Assembly: GCF_041679265.1 (NCBI RefSeq)
Contig: NZ_JBGFSM010000002.1
Location: forward strand, 124,001 to 188,000
DNA from: Autumnicola sp041679265
Lineage (GTDB): Bacteria > Bacteroidota > Bacteroidia > Flavobacteriales > Flavobacteriaceae
Reading direction: 5' to 3'
DNA length: 64,000 nt
How positions within the stretch are numbered: position 1 is the stretch's first letter; each line of letters begins with the position of its first letter. Both the position numbers and the translations under genes were made by a program. This document shows positions 8,039 through 14,838 of this stretch, piece after piece. The notes below the pieces were generated by a model. That model was given only the letters and a program-made list of their open reading frames with translations. It did no database searches and was not told where the DNA came from.

Positions 8039-9211
8039 ATGAATTATATCCTATTTGACGGTAACTACCGAAATAAATTGCTGCCGTTTACTTTTACCCG
8101 GCCCGTAGCCGATATACGAATTGGAATTCTTAGCATCAGGGAAAAATGGGAAGCCTGGCTTGGCAATACCACTTCTACGGTCACTGAAGATTATCTTGCA
8201 GGAAAATGGCCATTGGTAGAAATGGAAGAAAATGTTATGATTAATGCCGCTTTCCTGCCAACAGCATCGCTTGTGGAGCAGGTGAAAGACCTTAAAGAAC
8301 AGCAGGCTATTTTTTTTGAAGAGGAAGTGGTGGCATTCTTTGTTAAAGAAGACCAGGAAGTGGATTTCACAAAATTTGAACAGCTGGAACTTGCTGAAGA
8401 AGCCTTTTATATTCAGCACACCTGGGATATTTTTTCAAAGAACGGAGAGGCCATAAGGGCCGATTTTGATTTACTTACCGAGAACAGGGATTCGCAGGAC
8501 ATTCCGGAGTCCAACCACGTGATGAATGCCGGCGATATCTTTATTGAAGAAGGTGCTGTGGTGGAGTGTTGTTCTTTAAATGCATCTGGCGGTCCAATCT
8601 ATATAGGAAAAGATGCCCAGGTGATGGAGGGCAGCCTTATTCGCGGCCCTTTTGCAGCCGGCGAGGCTGCAGTGGTAAAAATGGGTGCCAAAATTTATGG
8701 CCCCACCACTATTGGCCCCGGATGTAAGGCAGGAGGGGAGATTAGTAATTCTGTGCTTATGCAAAATTCCAATAAGGGACATGACGGCTTTCTTGGAAAT
8801 TCTGTGCTGGGGGAATGGTGCAATATTGGAGCCGACTCCAATAATTCCAATCTAAAAAATAATTATGCTGAAGTGCGCCTTTGGGATTATGAATCTGAAA
8901 AGTTCGCACCCACCGGTCTTCAGTTTTGCGGATTAATGATGGGAGACCATAGTAAATGCGGCATTAACACCATGTTTAATACCGGTACAGTGGTAGGGGT
9001 GAGCGCAAATATATTTGGGGCAGGATTTCCGCGGAATTTTATTCCAGGCTTTAGCTGGGGCGGAAGCGCAGGAACAACAACCTACAAAACCCAAAAAGCC
9101 TTTGAGGTGGCAGAGAAGGTAATGAAAAGACGAGATGTGGAATTTACAGAAGAAGATAAAGCCATCCTGGAACATGTTTTTGAAGAAACTAAAAAGTGGA
9201 GAAGAGATTAA
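8039..9211 (+). CDS. GlmU-like putative sugar nucleotidyltransferase
   Basis: A 390-residue protein of the Bacteroidota GlmU-like family. It begins M-N-Y-I-L-F-D and has early P-F-T-F-T-R-P-V-A-D-I-R-I-G, the hallmark of this group. The N-terminal part (1-150) is a diverged nucleotidyltransferase fold. The C-terminal part (about 160-330) is a left-handed beta-helix of hexapeptide repeats, e.g. I-Y-I-G-K-D-A-Q-V and G-A-K-I-Y-G-P-T-T-I-G-P. It may make or modify UDP-GlcNAc-type precursors for envelope polymers, but the classical GlmU signature loop is not evident, so the reaction is uncertain. The gene stands alone between rpmE2 and mtaB. Confidence 0.85.
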   Translation: MNYILFDGNYRNKLLPFTFTRPVADIRIGILSIREKWEAWLGNTTSTVTEDYLAGKWPLVEMEENVMINAAFLPTASLVEQVKDLKEQQAIFFEEEVVAFFVKEDQEVDFTKFEQLELAEEAFYIQHTWDIFSKNGEAIRADFDLLTENRDSQDIPESNHVMNAGDIFIEEGAVVECCSLNASGGPIYIGKDAQVMEGSLIRGPFAAGEAAVVKMGAKIYGPTTIGPGCKAGGEISNSVLMQNSNKGHDGFLGNSVLGEWCNIGADSNNSNLKNNYAEVRLWDYESEKFAPTGLQFCGLMMGDHSKCGINTMFNTGTVVGVSANIFGAGFPRNFIPGFSWGGSAGTTTYKTQKAFEVAEKVMKRRDVEFTEEDKAILEHVFEETKKWRRD

Positions 9212-9212
9212 T

Positions 9213-9256
9213 TGGAATGTGAGATTTGAAAATGGGTCAATTTGAAGATTCGTAAT
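9213..9256 (+). repeat. Degenerate GAAAATG-type repeat remnant
   Basis: Short related blocks, GAGATTTGAAAATG, GGTCAATTTGAAGATTCG, with roughly 7- and 14-bp spacing occur right after the GlmU-like gene. From memory, AATTTGAAAATG-type repeats are common between flavobacterial genes. No hairpin or ORF is apparent. The match is weak and could be simple AT-rich drift. Confidence 0.35.
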
Positions 9257-9327
9257 TCCAGGCTGTACCGTGTGATGTACTGCAGCGTTCATTTTTTCTT
9301 TGTTTTTTAATTAAGGTTAGTAAATCG

Positions 9328-9335
9328 TATATTTG
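9328..9335 (+). promoter_or_regulatory. mtaB -7 element TATATTTG
   Basis: TATATTTG followed by CA matches the flavobacterial -7 consensus TAnnTTTG exactly, 47 bp before the mtaB start. The nearest upstream TTG (9300-9302) is 25 bp away, longer than usual. Confidence 0.55.
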
Positions 9336-9381
9336 CAAACCCTTTGGCAGGATGAGATTTGGAATAAAAACCGGCTGATTT

Positions 9382-10719
9382 ATGAATGGAAAAAAAGTAG
9401 CTTTTTATACCCTGGGCTGTAAGCTCAATTTTTCAGAAACATCAACAATTGCGCGCTCTTTTAAAGATGAAGGCTTTAGCAGGGTAGATTTTTCTGAAGA
9501 AGCAGATATTTATGTGATCAATACCTGTTCGGTTACAGATAATGCAGATAAACGCTTTAAAACCATTGTAAAGCAGGCGCAAAAAATTAATGAAAATGCC
9601 TTTGTAATTGCGGTGGGTTGTTATGCCCAGCTTAAGCCGGAAGAACTCGCGGCAGTAGACGGCGTGGATCTCGTTTTAGGGGCTACTGAAAAATTTAAAA
9701 TTACAGATTATCTAAACGATCTTACAAAAAATGATTTTGGTGAGATTCATTCCTGTGAAATCCAGGAGGCAGATTTTTATGTGGGTTCATATTCCTTTGG
9801 GGACCGCACGCGGGCATTTTTAAAAGTGCAGGATGGTTGTGACTATAAATGTACCTATTGCACAATTCCACTGGCAAGAGGGATTTCCCGAAGCGATAAG
9901 CTTGAAAATGTGCTTCACAATGCAGCCGAAATTTCAGCAAAAGGAATTAAGGAAATTGTACTTACAGGGGTGAATATTGGCGATTATGGAAAAGGGGAAT
10001 TCGGCAATAAGAAACACCAGCATACATTCCTGGACCTGGTAAAATCCCTTGACGAGGTAGAAGGAATTGAACGCCTTAGAATCTCTTCAATTGAACCTAA
10101 CCTATTGAAGAACGAAACAATAGATTTTGTGGCAGCCAGCGATTCTTTTGTGCCGCATTTCCATATTCCTTTGCAAAGCGGGAGCAATGACGTTCTTAAA
10201 GCAATGCGCCGCAGGTATATGCGGGAACTTTATGTAGACAGGGTAAGGCAGATAAAATCTGTGATGCCTGATGCCTGTATTGGAGTGGATGTTATTGTTG
10301 GTTTTCCCGGGGAAACAGAGGAGCATTTTCTGGAAACCTATAATTTCCTTAATGAGCTGGATGTCTCTTACCTACATGTTTTTACATATTCTGAAAGAGA
10401 CAACACCCTGGCCGCTGAAATGAAAGAAGTGGTACCGGTGAAAATTAGAAAGAAAAGAAGCAAAATGCTGCGTGGCCTTTCAGCTAAAAAGAGAAGGGCT
10501 TTTTATGAAAGTCAGCTGGGAAAAAAGTTTACTGTTCTTTTTGAAGGTGAAAATAAAAAAGGTTACATCCATGGATTTACTGAAAATTATATAAAAGTAA
10601 AAGCGCCCTGGAACCCCATGCTTGTAAATACTTTACATGAAATAGAACTCACGAAAATTGATGAAGACGGCCTGGTGAGATTTGATTTTATACGCGAGTC
10701 ACAAGCAGTGGCGGTTTAA
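9382..10719 (+). CDS. mtaB: tRNA t6A37 methylthiotransferase MtaB
   Basis: A 445-residue radical-SAM methylthiotransferase that converts t6A to ms2t6A at position 37 of ANN-decoding tRNAs. The N-terminal MTTase domain has three cluster-ligand cysteines (Cys13 in G-C-K-L-N, Cys49 in N-T-C-S-V-T, Cys80 in G-C-Y-A-Q). The radical-SAM core has C-D-Y-K-C-T-Y-C (Cys153/157/160) for the SAM-binding 4Fe-4S cluster. A C-terminal TRAM-like segment (about 375-440) would bind RNA. MtaB rather than MiaB is favoured by the start G-K-K-V-A-F-Y-T-L-G-C-K-L-N. Its stop codon directly abuts the end of the convergent small gene at 10720. Confidence 0.95.
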   Translation: MNGKKVAFYTLGCKLNFSETSTIARSFKDEGFSRVDFSEEADIYVINTCSVTDNADKRFKTIVKQAQKINENAFVIAVGCYAQLKPEELAAVDGVDLVLGATEKFKITDYLNDLTKNDFGEIHSCEIQEADFYVGSYSFGDRTRAFLKVQDGCDYKCTYCTIPLARGISRSDKLENVLHNAAEISAKGIKEIVLTGVNIGDYGKGEFGNKKHQHTFLDLVKSLDEVEGIERLRISSIEPNLLKNETIDFVAASDSFVPHFHIPLQSGSNDVLKAMRRRYMRELYVDRVRQIKSVMPDACIGVDVIVGFPGETEEHFLETYNFLNELDVSYLHVFTYSERDNTLAAEMKEVVPVKIRKKRSKMLRGLSAKKRRAFYESQLGKKFTVLFEGENKKGYIHGFTENYIKVKAPWNPMLVNTLHEIELTKIDEDGLVRFDFIRESQAVAV

Positions 10720-11019
10720 CTAAATATTGATACCTACCGGAAGAAGGTCTTTATATTTTCGTCGGTTTCTGCGCATAAATTTGGCAATCTCAGGGCTTGT
10801 GGGCATTACGCGGGTATTCCGTTCCTTTATCTCTTTAAGCACATTTTCAATAAAAATTTCCATATAGCCTTCATTTCGTAAATTTTCAGACATAAGGATC
10901 TTTGTTAAAAAGATTTTCCTATCCTGTTGAGAATATTCTATAGTAGCCAGTTCTTCATGAATGGTGGTTTCGAATTGTCTCAGGAATTCATTATCTGTAA
11001 TCTTTAATTCATCACTCAT
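10720..11019 (-). CDS. Conserved hypothetical protein, 99 aa
   Basis: A small, highly charged, soluble-looking protein with no signal peptide or membrane segment. It is mostly predicted helix, with a basic patch near the C-terminus (K-F-M-R-R-N-R-R-K-Y-K-D). I recognise it only as a type of small protein seen next to mtaB in flavobacteria; no domain can be named. It converges on mtaB with adjacent stop codons. The basic tail would allow RNA or ribosome binding, but this is speculation. Confidence 0.65.
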   Translation of the reverse strand: MSDELKITDNEFLRQFETTIHEELATIEYSQQDRKIFLTKILMSENLRNEGYMEIFIENVLKEIKERNTRVMPTSPEIAKFMRRNRRKYKDLLPVGINI

Positions 11020-11413
11020 TTTTATATAGATTTTAATTAGTATTCAGAATCGAAATCATTTCCTGGGGAAAATGGTCTTCAATTCCAGGGAAGCCAATTG
11101 TTGGGCAAGCATTGGGCAATTAAAAATGTTTTTAAATCTGGTTGATTAGCTTCAAATTATATACCAGGATTTAATATATGTTAAAATTTGAAGTAGTAGT
11201 GTTGCTTATTTTGAACGCTTCTCAAATTTAAGGATTTAAATTTGAACCTGCAGCTTAAGTCACTACATTTAGTAGATATGCGTTACCATTACAATAATCT
11301 CCAGATTTAGCTGCAATAAATTTGTGCAATATAACTGCCCGGCTTTTGTAATAGAATATAAAATATCTTTAATTTTGAGACTGACTTCAGCAAATCCCTG
11401 AAAGTTATTTTTG
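11020..11413. other. Gene-free interval between divergent genes
   Basis: This 394-bp interval separates the minus-strand 99-aa gene from the plus-strand hydrolase. It has no credible ORF. A -7-like TAAATTTG at 11317-11324 could serve the hydrolase gene, with a leader of about 85 nt. An 8-bp inverted repeat (AAATTTGA / TCAAATTT) lies near 11186-11230. I see no tRNA or recognisable RNA. Confidence 0.4.
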
Positions 11414-12103
11414 ATGGCAGATAAGAAGCAGGTTTTACATGTGTATTTTATGCCGGGAATGGCTGCGAATCCCACTATTTTTGAGCATATTAAACTTCCC
11501 CCGGATCGATTTAAAGTACACTATTTAAAATGGATCATTCCTGAAAAAGCAGAGTCTTTAAAAGCGTATGCCCTGCGGATGAACAGTTTTGTAACACATG
11601 AACGGCCTGTATTGGTTGGCGTTAGTTTTGGCGGGATTCTTGTTCAGGAAATGAGTAAATACCTGGAGGTTTACCGGCTTATTATTATTTCCAGTGTAAA
11701 ATGCCGGGAAGAGTTGCCCAGGAGAATGCGGTTTGCTGCTAAAACCGGAGCTTTTAAACTTCTCCCAACCGGACTTCTAAATTTTGTGGATCATTTTGAA
11801 AAAGTGGCTTTTGGAAAGTACCTTAAAAAAAGGGCCGCACTTTACCGTCAATATCTTTCCGTTCGGGATAAGCGCTACATCAACTGGGCAATAAGGAATA
11901 CGGTACTTTGGGACTGTGATAAAGCAAATAAAGAGCTGGTTCATATTCATGGGGATAAAGATGAAATATTCCCTGCAAAATACATTAAGGATTATATAAA
12001 CGTGGAGGGCGGAACTCATATAATGGTTATCAATCGCTTTCGCTGGTTTAACGAACATCTTCCAAGTTTAATTCTGGAAGGAAAAATGGAATTAAGAAAT
12101 TAA
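11414..12103 (+). CDS. Alpha/beta hydrolase fold protein
   Basis: A 229-residue hydrolase-fold protein. The nucleophile elbow is G-V-S-F-G-G with Ser71, the likely acid lies in H-G-D-K-D-E-I-F-P, and the likely base is the His in G-G-T-H-I-M-V. There is no signal peptide, so it is cytoplasmic. I use the ATG at 11414; a TTG lies immediately before it and would add one residue. Members of this loose family include esterases and thioesterases, and the substrate cannot be told from sequence. It precedes a lytic transglycosylase gene by 18 bp on the same strand, so the two may be co-transcribed. Confidence 0.8.
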   Translation: MADKKQVLHVYFMPGMAANPTIFEHIKLPPDRFKVHYLKWIIPEKAESLKAYALRMNSFVTHERPVLVGVSFGGILVQEMSKYLEVYRLIIISSVKCREELPRRMRFAAKTGAFKLLPTGLLNFVDHFEKVAFGKYLKKRAALYRQYLSVRDKRYINWAIRNTVLWDCDKANKELVHIHGDKDEIFPAKYIKDYINVEGGTHIMVINRFRWFNEHLPSLILEGKMELRN

Positions 12104-12121
12104 ATAAAGGTTGAAAAGGTT

Positions 12122-13075
12122 ATGGAGTATTTAAAGAAAAGTCTGGTGGTAATTGGAATTTTAGCCGTGTGTGCGGTAAGCATAAACGCGGTGCAGGATT
12201 TTCCGGTTGATGCGATTAAAGGAGTAGAAACAGATTCGGTAATAAATAAAAGTGTCGCGCAAAATTACCGGATTAAAGCACTGAAGGTTCCAAGAAATCT
12301 CGATTTTGCAGGAGAACCCGTTCCACTGGAAGATCCAGATGTATATGAGAGGCTGGACCGGGAATTGCTGGTAAATACTTACTGGCAGTCCAATGCATTG
12401 CTGCTTATGAAAAGAGCAAATAAATATTTTCCAATTATTGAACCCATATTAAAAGAAGAGGGCGTGCCAGATGACCTTAAATATCTTGCTGTAATTGAAA
12501 GTGGCCTTACCCAGGCAGTTTCCCCGGCCAGGGCTATAGGTTTCTGGCAAATAATGGAAGGTACAGGGGAAGATTATGGCCTGGAGATTAACAGTAATGT
12601 GGATGAGCGATATAATATTGAAAAAGCCACTCGGGTAGCTGCCAGGTATCTTAAAAAGGCCAAAGAAAAATTTGGATCCTGGACCTTGGCTGCTTCAGCG
12701 TATAATGCGGGGAATGCGGGCATTGCAAGGCAACTGGAAAGACAAAAAGTGTCGGATTATTACGATTTACTTCTTGGGGAAGAAACTGGGAGATATGTGT
12801 TCAGGCTTCTGGCATTAAAAGAGATCATGACCTCTCCCCAAAAGTATGGATTTGATTTAGAGGAAGACGATTTGTATGCTTATATTCCAACTTTTAAAGT
12901 TGAAGTAGATACAGTGGTACATGATTTTCCTGATTTTGCGAAACAGTTTGGGATTAACTACAAAATCCTAAAGATTCATAATCCCTGGTTAAGGGATGAT
13001 CATCTTAACAATGCTTCCCGCAAAAAGTATGAAATAGATATTCCTGAAAATGGCTATTATCCTGAAATAAATTAA
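12122..13075 (+). CDS. Membrane-bound lytic transglycosylase (SLT domain)
   Basis: A 317-residue exported protein with an N-terminal hydrophobic segment (residues 7-25). Its SLT/goose-lysozyme-type domain spans about 100-240. The catalytic Glu is in V-I-E-S-G (Glu126), followed by S-P-A-R-A-I-G-F-W-Q-I-M and the A-Y-N-A-G motif. It cleaves peptidoglycan glycan strands with 1,6-anhydro product formation. It resembles the MltD catalytic part but lacks clear LysM repeats, though the C-terminal F-G-I-N-Y-K-I-L-K-I-H-N-P-W segment is LysM-like in flavour. The thioredoxin-like gene converges on it with a 2-bp gap. Confidence 0.9.
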   Translation: MEYLKKSLVVIGILAVCAVSINAVQDFPVDAIKGVETDSVINKSVAQNYRIKALKVPRNLDFAGEPVPLEDPDVYERLDRELLVNTYWQSNALLLMKRANKYFPIIEPILKEEGVPDDLKYLAVIESGLTQAVSPARAIGFWQIMEGTGEDYGLEINSNVDERYNIEKATRVAARYLKKAKEKFGSWTLAASAYNAGNAGIARQLERQKVSDYYDLLLGEETGRYVFRLLALKEIMTSPQKYGFDLEEDDLYAYIPTFKVEVDTVVHDFPDFAKQFGINYKILKIHNPWLRDDHLNNASRKKYEIDIPENGYYPEIN

Positions 13076-13077
13076 CG

Positions 13078-13788
13078 CTATTGTTCGAGGGATAGAAGGG
13101 TGGCCATTTCCTTTTCATGGCTTGCCCTGGTAAGATGGCTGGAAATGCCTTCTTCCATAGACTCGTAGTTGCGCTCATAAGAGACTTTCTGAGGAGTGTT
13201 ATAAGGTAGGAAAATGCTTCTCCTTATATCCATAATTTGTTTGTTTTCTGAAATAAGAAAACAGGTGGGCAAACCCAAAGAATGCTTAAGGTTTTGAATT
13301 ACAAACGGATCGCTGTTTTGGGATTCATCTATGTAAACAACAGAAACTTTTTTGTTGAATTCCTCCGATAATTTTCTTGCAGTGCCTGCTTTATCCCAAA
13401 AAAGTACCACAAATTTCACTTTGTCCCTGTATTTTTCAGCGAGTTCATTAATCGCCGGAATTTCGCCTTTTTCAGGTACGCACCAGGAGGCATAGGTGAT
13501 AAGGTATACCGGTTTTTTATAATCATATAAATGAACAGGTTTCTGGTTTAAGCGGTAGAACTTAAAATTATCCATAAACGTGTAGCGAAGGCAGTTGTTC
13601 ACTAAAGAATCAAATAAAAAGCTACCTCTTTCATAATCATTAAATCGGTAAGCTCTTTTTGCCTTAGCCTCATATTTTGGTAGATGATAATACAACGCCT
13701 GGGAGAAGTAGATTTTTGTACTATTCTCCTCCTGGGATTGGGCGCAAAACCCGCTAATAAGAAGAAACAGGAGTAAAAATTTCTTCAT
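13078..13788 (-). CDS. Exported thioredoxin-like protein with a single active-site cysteine
   Basis: A 236-residue protein with a signal peptide (about residues 1-18, ending C-A-Q-S-Q). The thioredoxin-fold part (about 85-210) has the TlpA/ResA-like start P-V-Y-L-I-T-Y-A-S-W-C-V-P-E-K and a cis-proline loop G-L-P-T-C-F-L-I. The usual W-C-x-x-C is W-C-V-P-E: the resolving cysteine is replaced by Glu106, leaving Cys103 alone. The protein is therefore unlikely to act as an ordinary disulfide reductase. It may instead work by mixed disulfides, use the cysteine in the T-C-F strand, or be structural. Similar 'redoxin domain' proteins occur in flavobacteria. Confidence 0.75.
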   Translation of the reverse strand: MKKFLLLFLLISGFCAQSQEENSTKIYFSQALYYHLPKYEAKAKRAYRFNDYERGSFLFDSLVNNCLRYTFMDNFKFYRLNQKPVHLYDYKKPVYLITYASWCVPEKGEIPAINELAEKYRDKVKFVVLFWDKAGTARKLSEEFNKKVSVVYIDESQNSDPFVIQNLKHSLGLPTCFLISENKQIMDIRRSIFLPYNTPQKVSYERNYESMEEGISSHLTRASHEKEMATLLSLEQ

Positions 13789-13914
13789 GCATTCTTAGTT
13801 GGCTGTTAGAATGCAAAGGTATGCCTGGTACAGGCCGTGCAGAAATATTTTCGTTAAAGGGTAAAAATATCTGGTGAAAGTAGGTATTTATGTTTTCCTG
13901 TGTATGAAAAATGC

Positions 13915-14430
13915 TTAAATTTTCTTCATTTGCTGCTTCATCATCCTAATTTGGTCCTTCAGCATCCCGTGTTTATCCAGCTTTTTGGCTTCGGCAAGTA
14001 AATTGGTGGCTTCTCTTTTCCTACGCTTGGTCATGGCGATTCCCGCAAGATTGAGTTTTGCCATTGCAAGGTCCTGATCCATGGAAAGACCAAGGCGTAT
14101 GGCTTTCTTAAAATATTTTTCCGCCTGGGTAATGTTAGTTTGGGAAACCATTAATCCGTGCAGGTACCAATAATAGCCTTGTTGTTTTTGAGTAAGGGCG
14201 CTCTCCGGATTTTTAATTTTATCCAGCCATTTCTTGGCGCCATCAAAATCCTGTTTGCGCAGCCTCAGGAAAGCAAGAAGAATCATTTCGTTCTTAAAAT
14301 AAAGGAAGATAAAAATGCCTGCAAGTAGAATAAGCGCTATTCCATTACCAATATTTCCTTCAAAAAACTGCCAGAAGGCCCAAAGCATTACTAATCCGGC
14401 TAAAACTAATTTGATATTCTTATTAAACAT
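13915..14430 (-). CDS. Small membrane protein with TPR-like repeats
   Basis: A 171-residue protein with two N-terminal membrane helices (about residues 7-22 and 27-45), followed by helical pairs resembling tetratricopeptide repeats (K-Q-D-F-D-G-A-K-K-W-L-D-K-I; Y-Y-W-Y-L-H-G-L; A-E-K-Y-F-K-K-A-I-R-L-G). The repeats would face the cytoplasm and serve as a protein-binding scaffold. Family members are flavobacterial conserved hypotheticals. It is divergent from rpmH, whose promoter lies just upstream. Confidence 0.75.
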   Translation of the reverse strand: MFNKNIKLVLAGLVMLWAFWQFFEGNIGNGIALILLAGIFIFLYFKNEMILLAFLRLRKQDFDGAKKWLDKIKNPESALTQKQQGYYWYLHGLMVSQTNITQAEKYFKKAIRLGLSMDQDLAMAKLNLAGIAMTKRRKREATNLLAEAKKLDKHGMLKDQIRMMKQQMKKI

Positions 14431-14495
14431 GCTCCTCTTTGTTTTGCAGGCGGCAAAGGTAATAAAAACAATTAAAAATTATTTCTATTTAGTAT

Positions 14496-14525
14496 TTGGA
14501 AGAGTTAAAAAGCTTTGTATATTTG
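14496..14525 (+). promoter_or_regulatory. Promoter of rpmH (TTG-N19-TATATTTG)
   Basis: TTG at 14496-14498 and TATATTTG at 14518-14525 with 19-bp spacing match the flavobacterial consensus. The predicted leader before the L34 start codon is about 50 nt. Confidence 0.8.
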
Positions 14526-14582
14526 CACGCAGTTTTTAGGACTGCTTTAAAAAGATTTCACAGAAGATTAAAGATATTTAAA

Positions 14583-14741
14583 ATGAAGAGAACGTTTCAA
14601 CCATCTAAGAGAAAAAGGAAAAACAAGCACGGCTTTAGAGAACGTATGGCCAGTGTAAACGGTAGAAAAGTTTTGGCCAGAAGAAGGGCCAAAGGCAGAA
14701 AGAAATTATCTGTATCTTCTGAGAACCGACACAAACATTAA
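14583..14741 (+). CDS. rpmH: 50S ribosomal protein L34
   Basis: A 52-residue basic protein with the canonical L34 start M-K-R-T-F-Q-P-S and the G-F-R-E-R-M-A-S-V-N-G-R-K-V-L-A-R-R-R-A-K core. The open frame extends 29 codons further upstream through non-ATG starts, but those codons overlap the promoter, so the ATG at 14583 is the start. L34 binds 23S rRNA in the large subunit. Unlike the classic order, no rnpA follows; the gene is flanked by its own promoter and terminator. Confidence 0.97.
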   Translation: MKRTFQPSKRKRKNKHGFRERMASVNGRKVLARRRAKGRKKLSVSSENRHKH

Positions 14742-14766
14742 TGATTTTTGATATCAAAATAAAAAA

Positions 14767-14797
14767 GGTGTTACTTTTATTAGTAACGCCTTTTTTT
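14767..14797 (+). terminator. rpmH terminator
   Basis: GGTGTTAC (14767-14774) pairs with GTAACGCC (14783-14790), including one G-T pair, and is followed by seven T residues. It is preceded by an A tract and so may also work in reverse. Confidence 0.85.
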
Positions 14798-14838
14798 ATA
14801 CCCAATAGCTTCTTACTTTTATAATCAAAACCTTCTCA

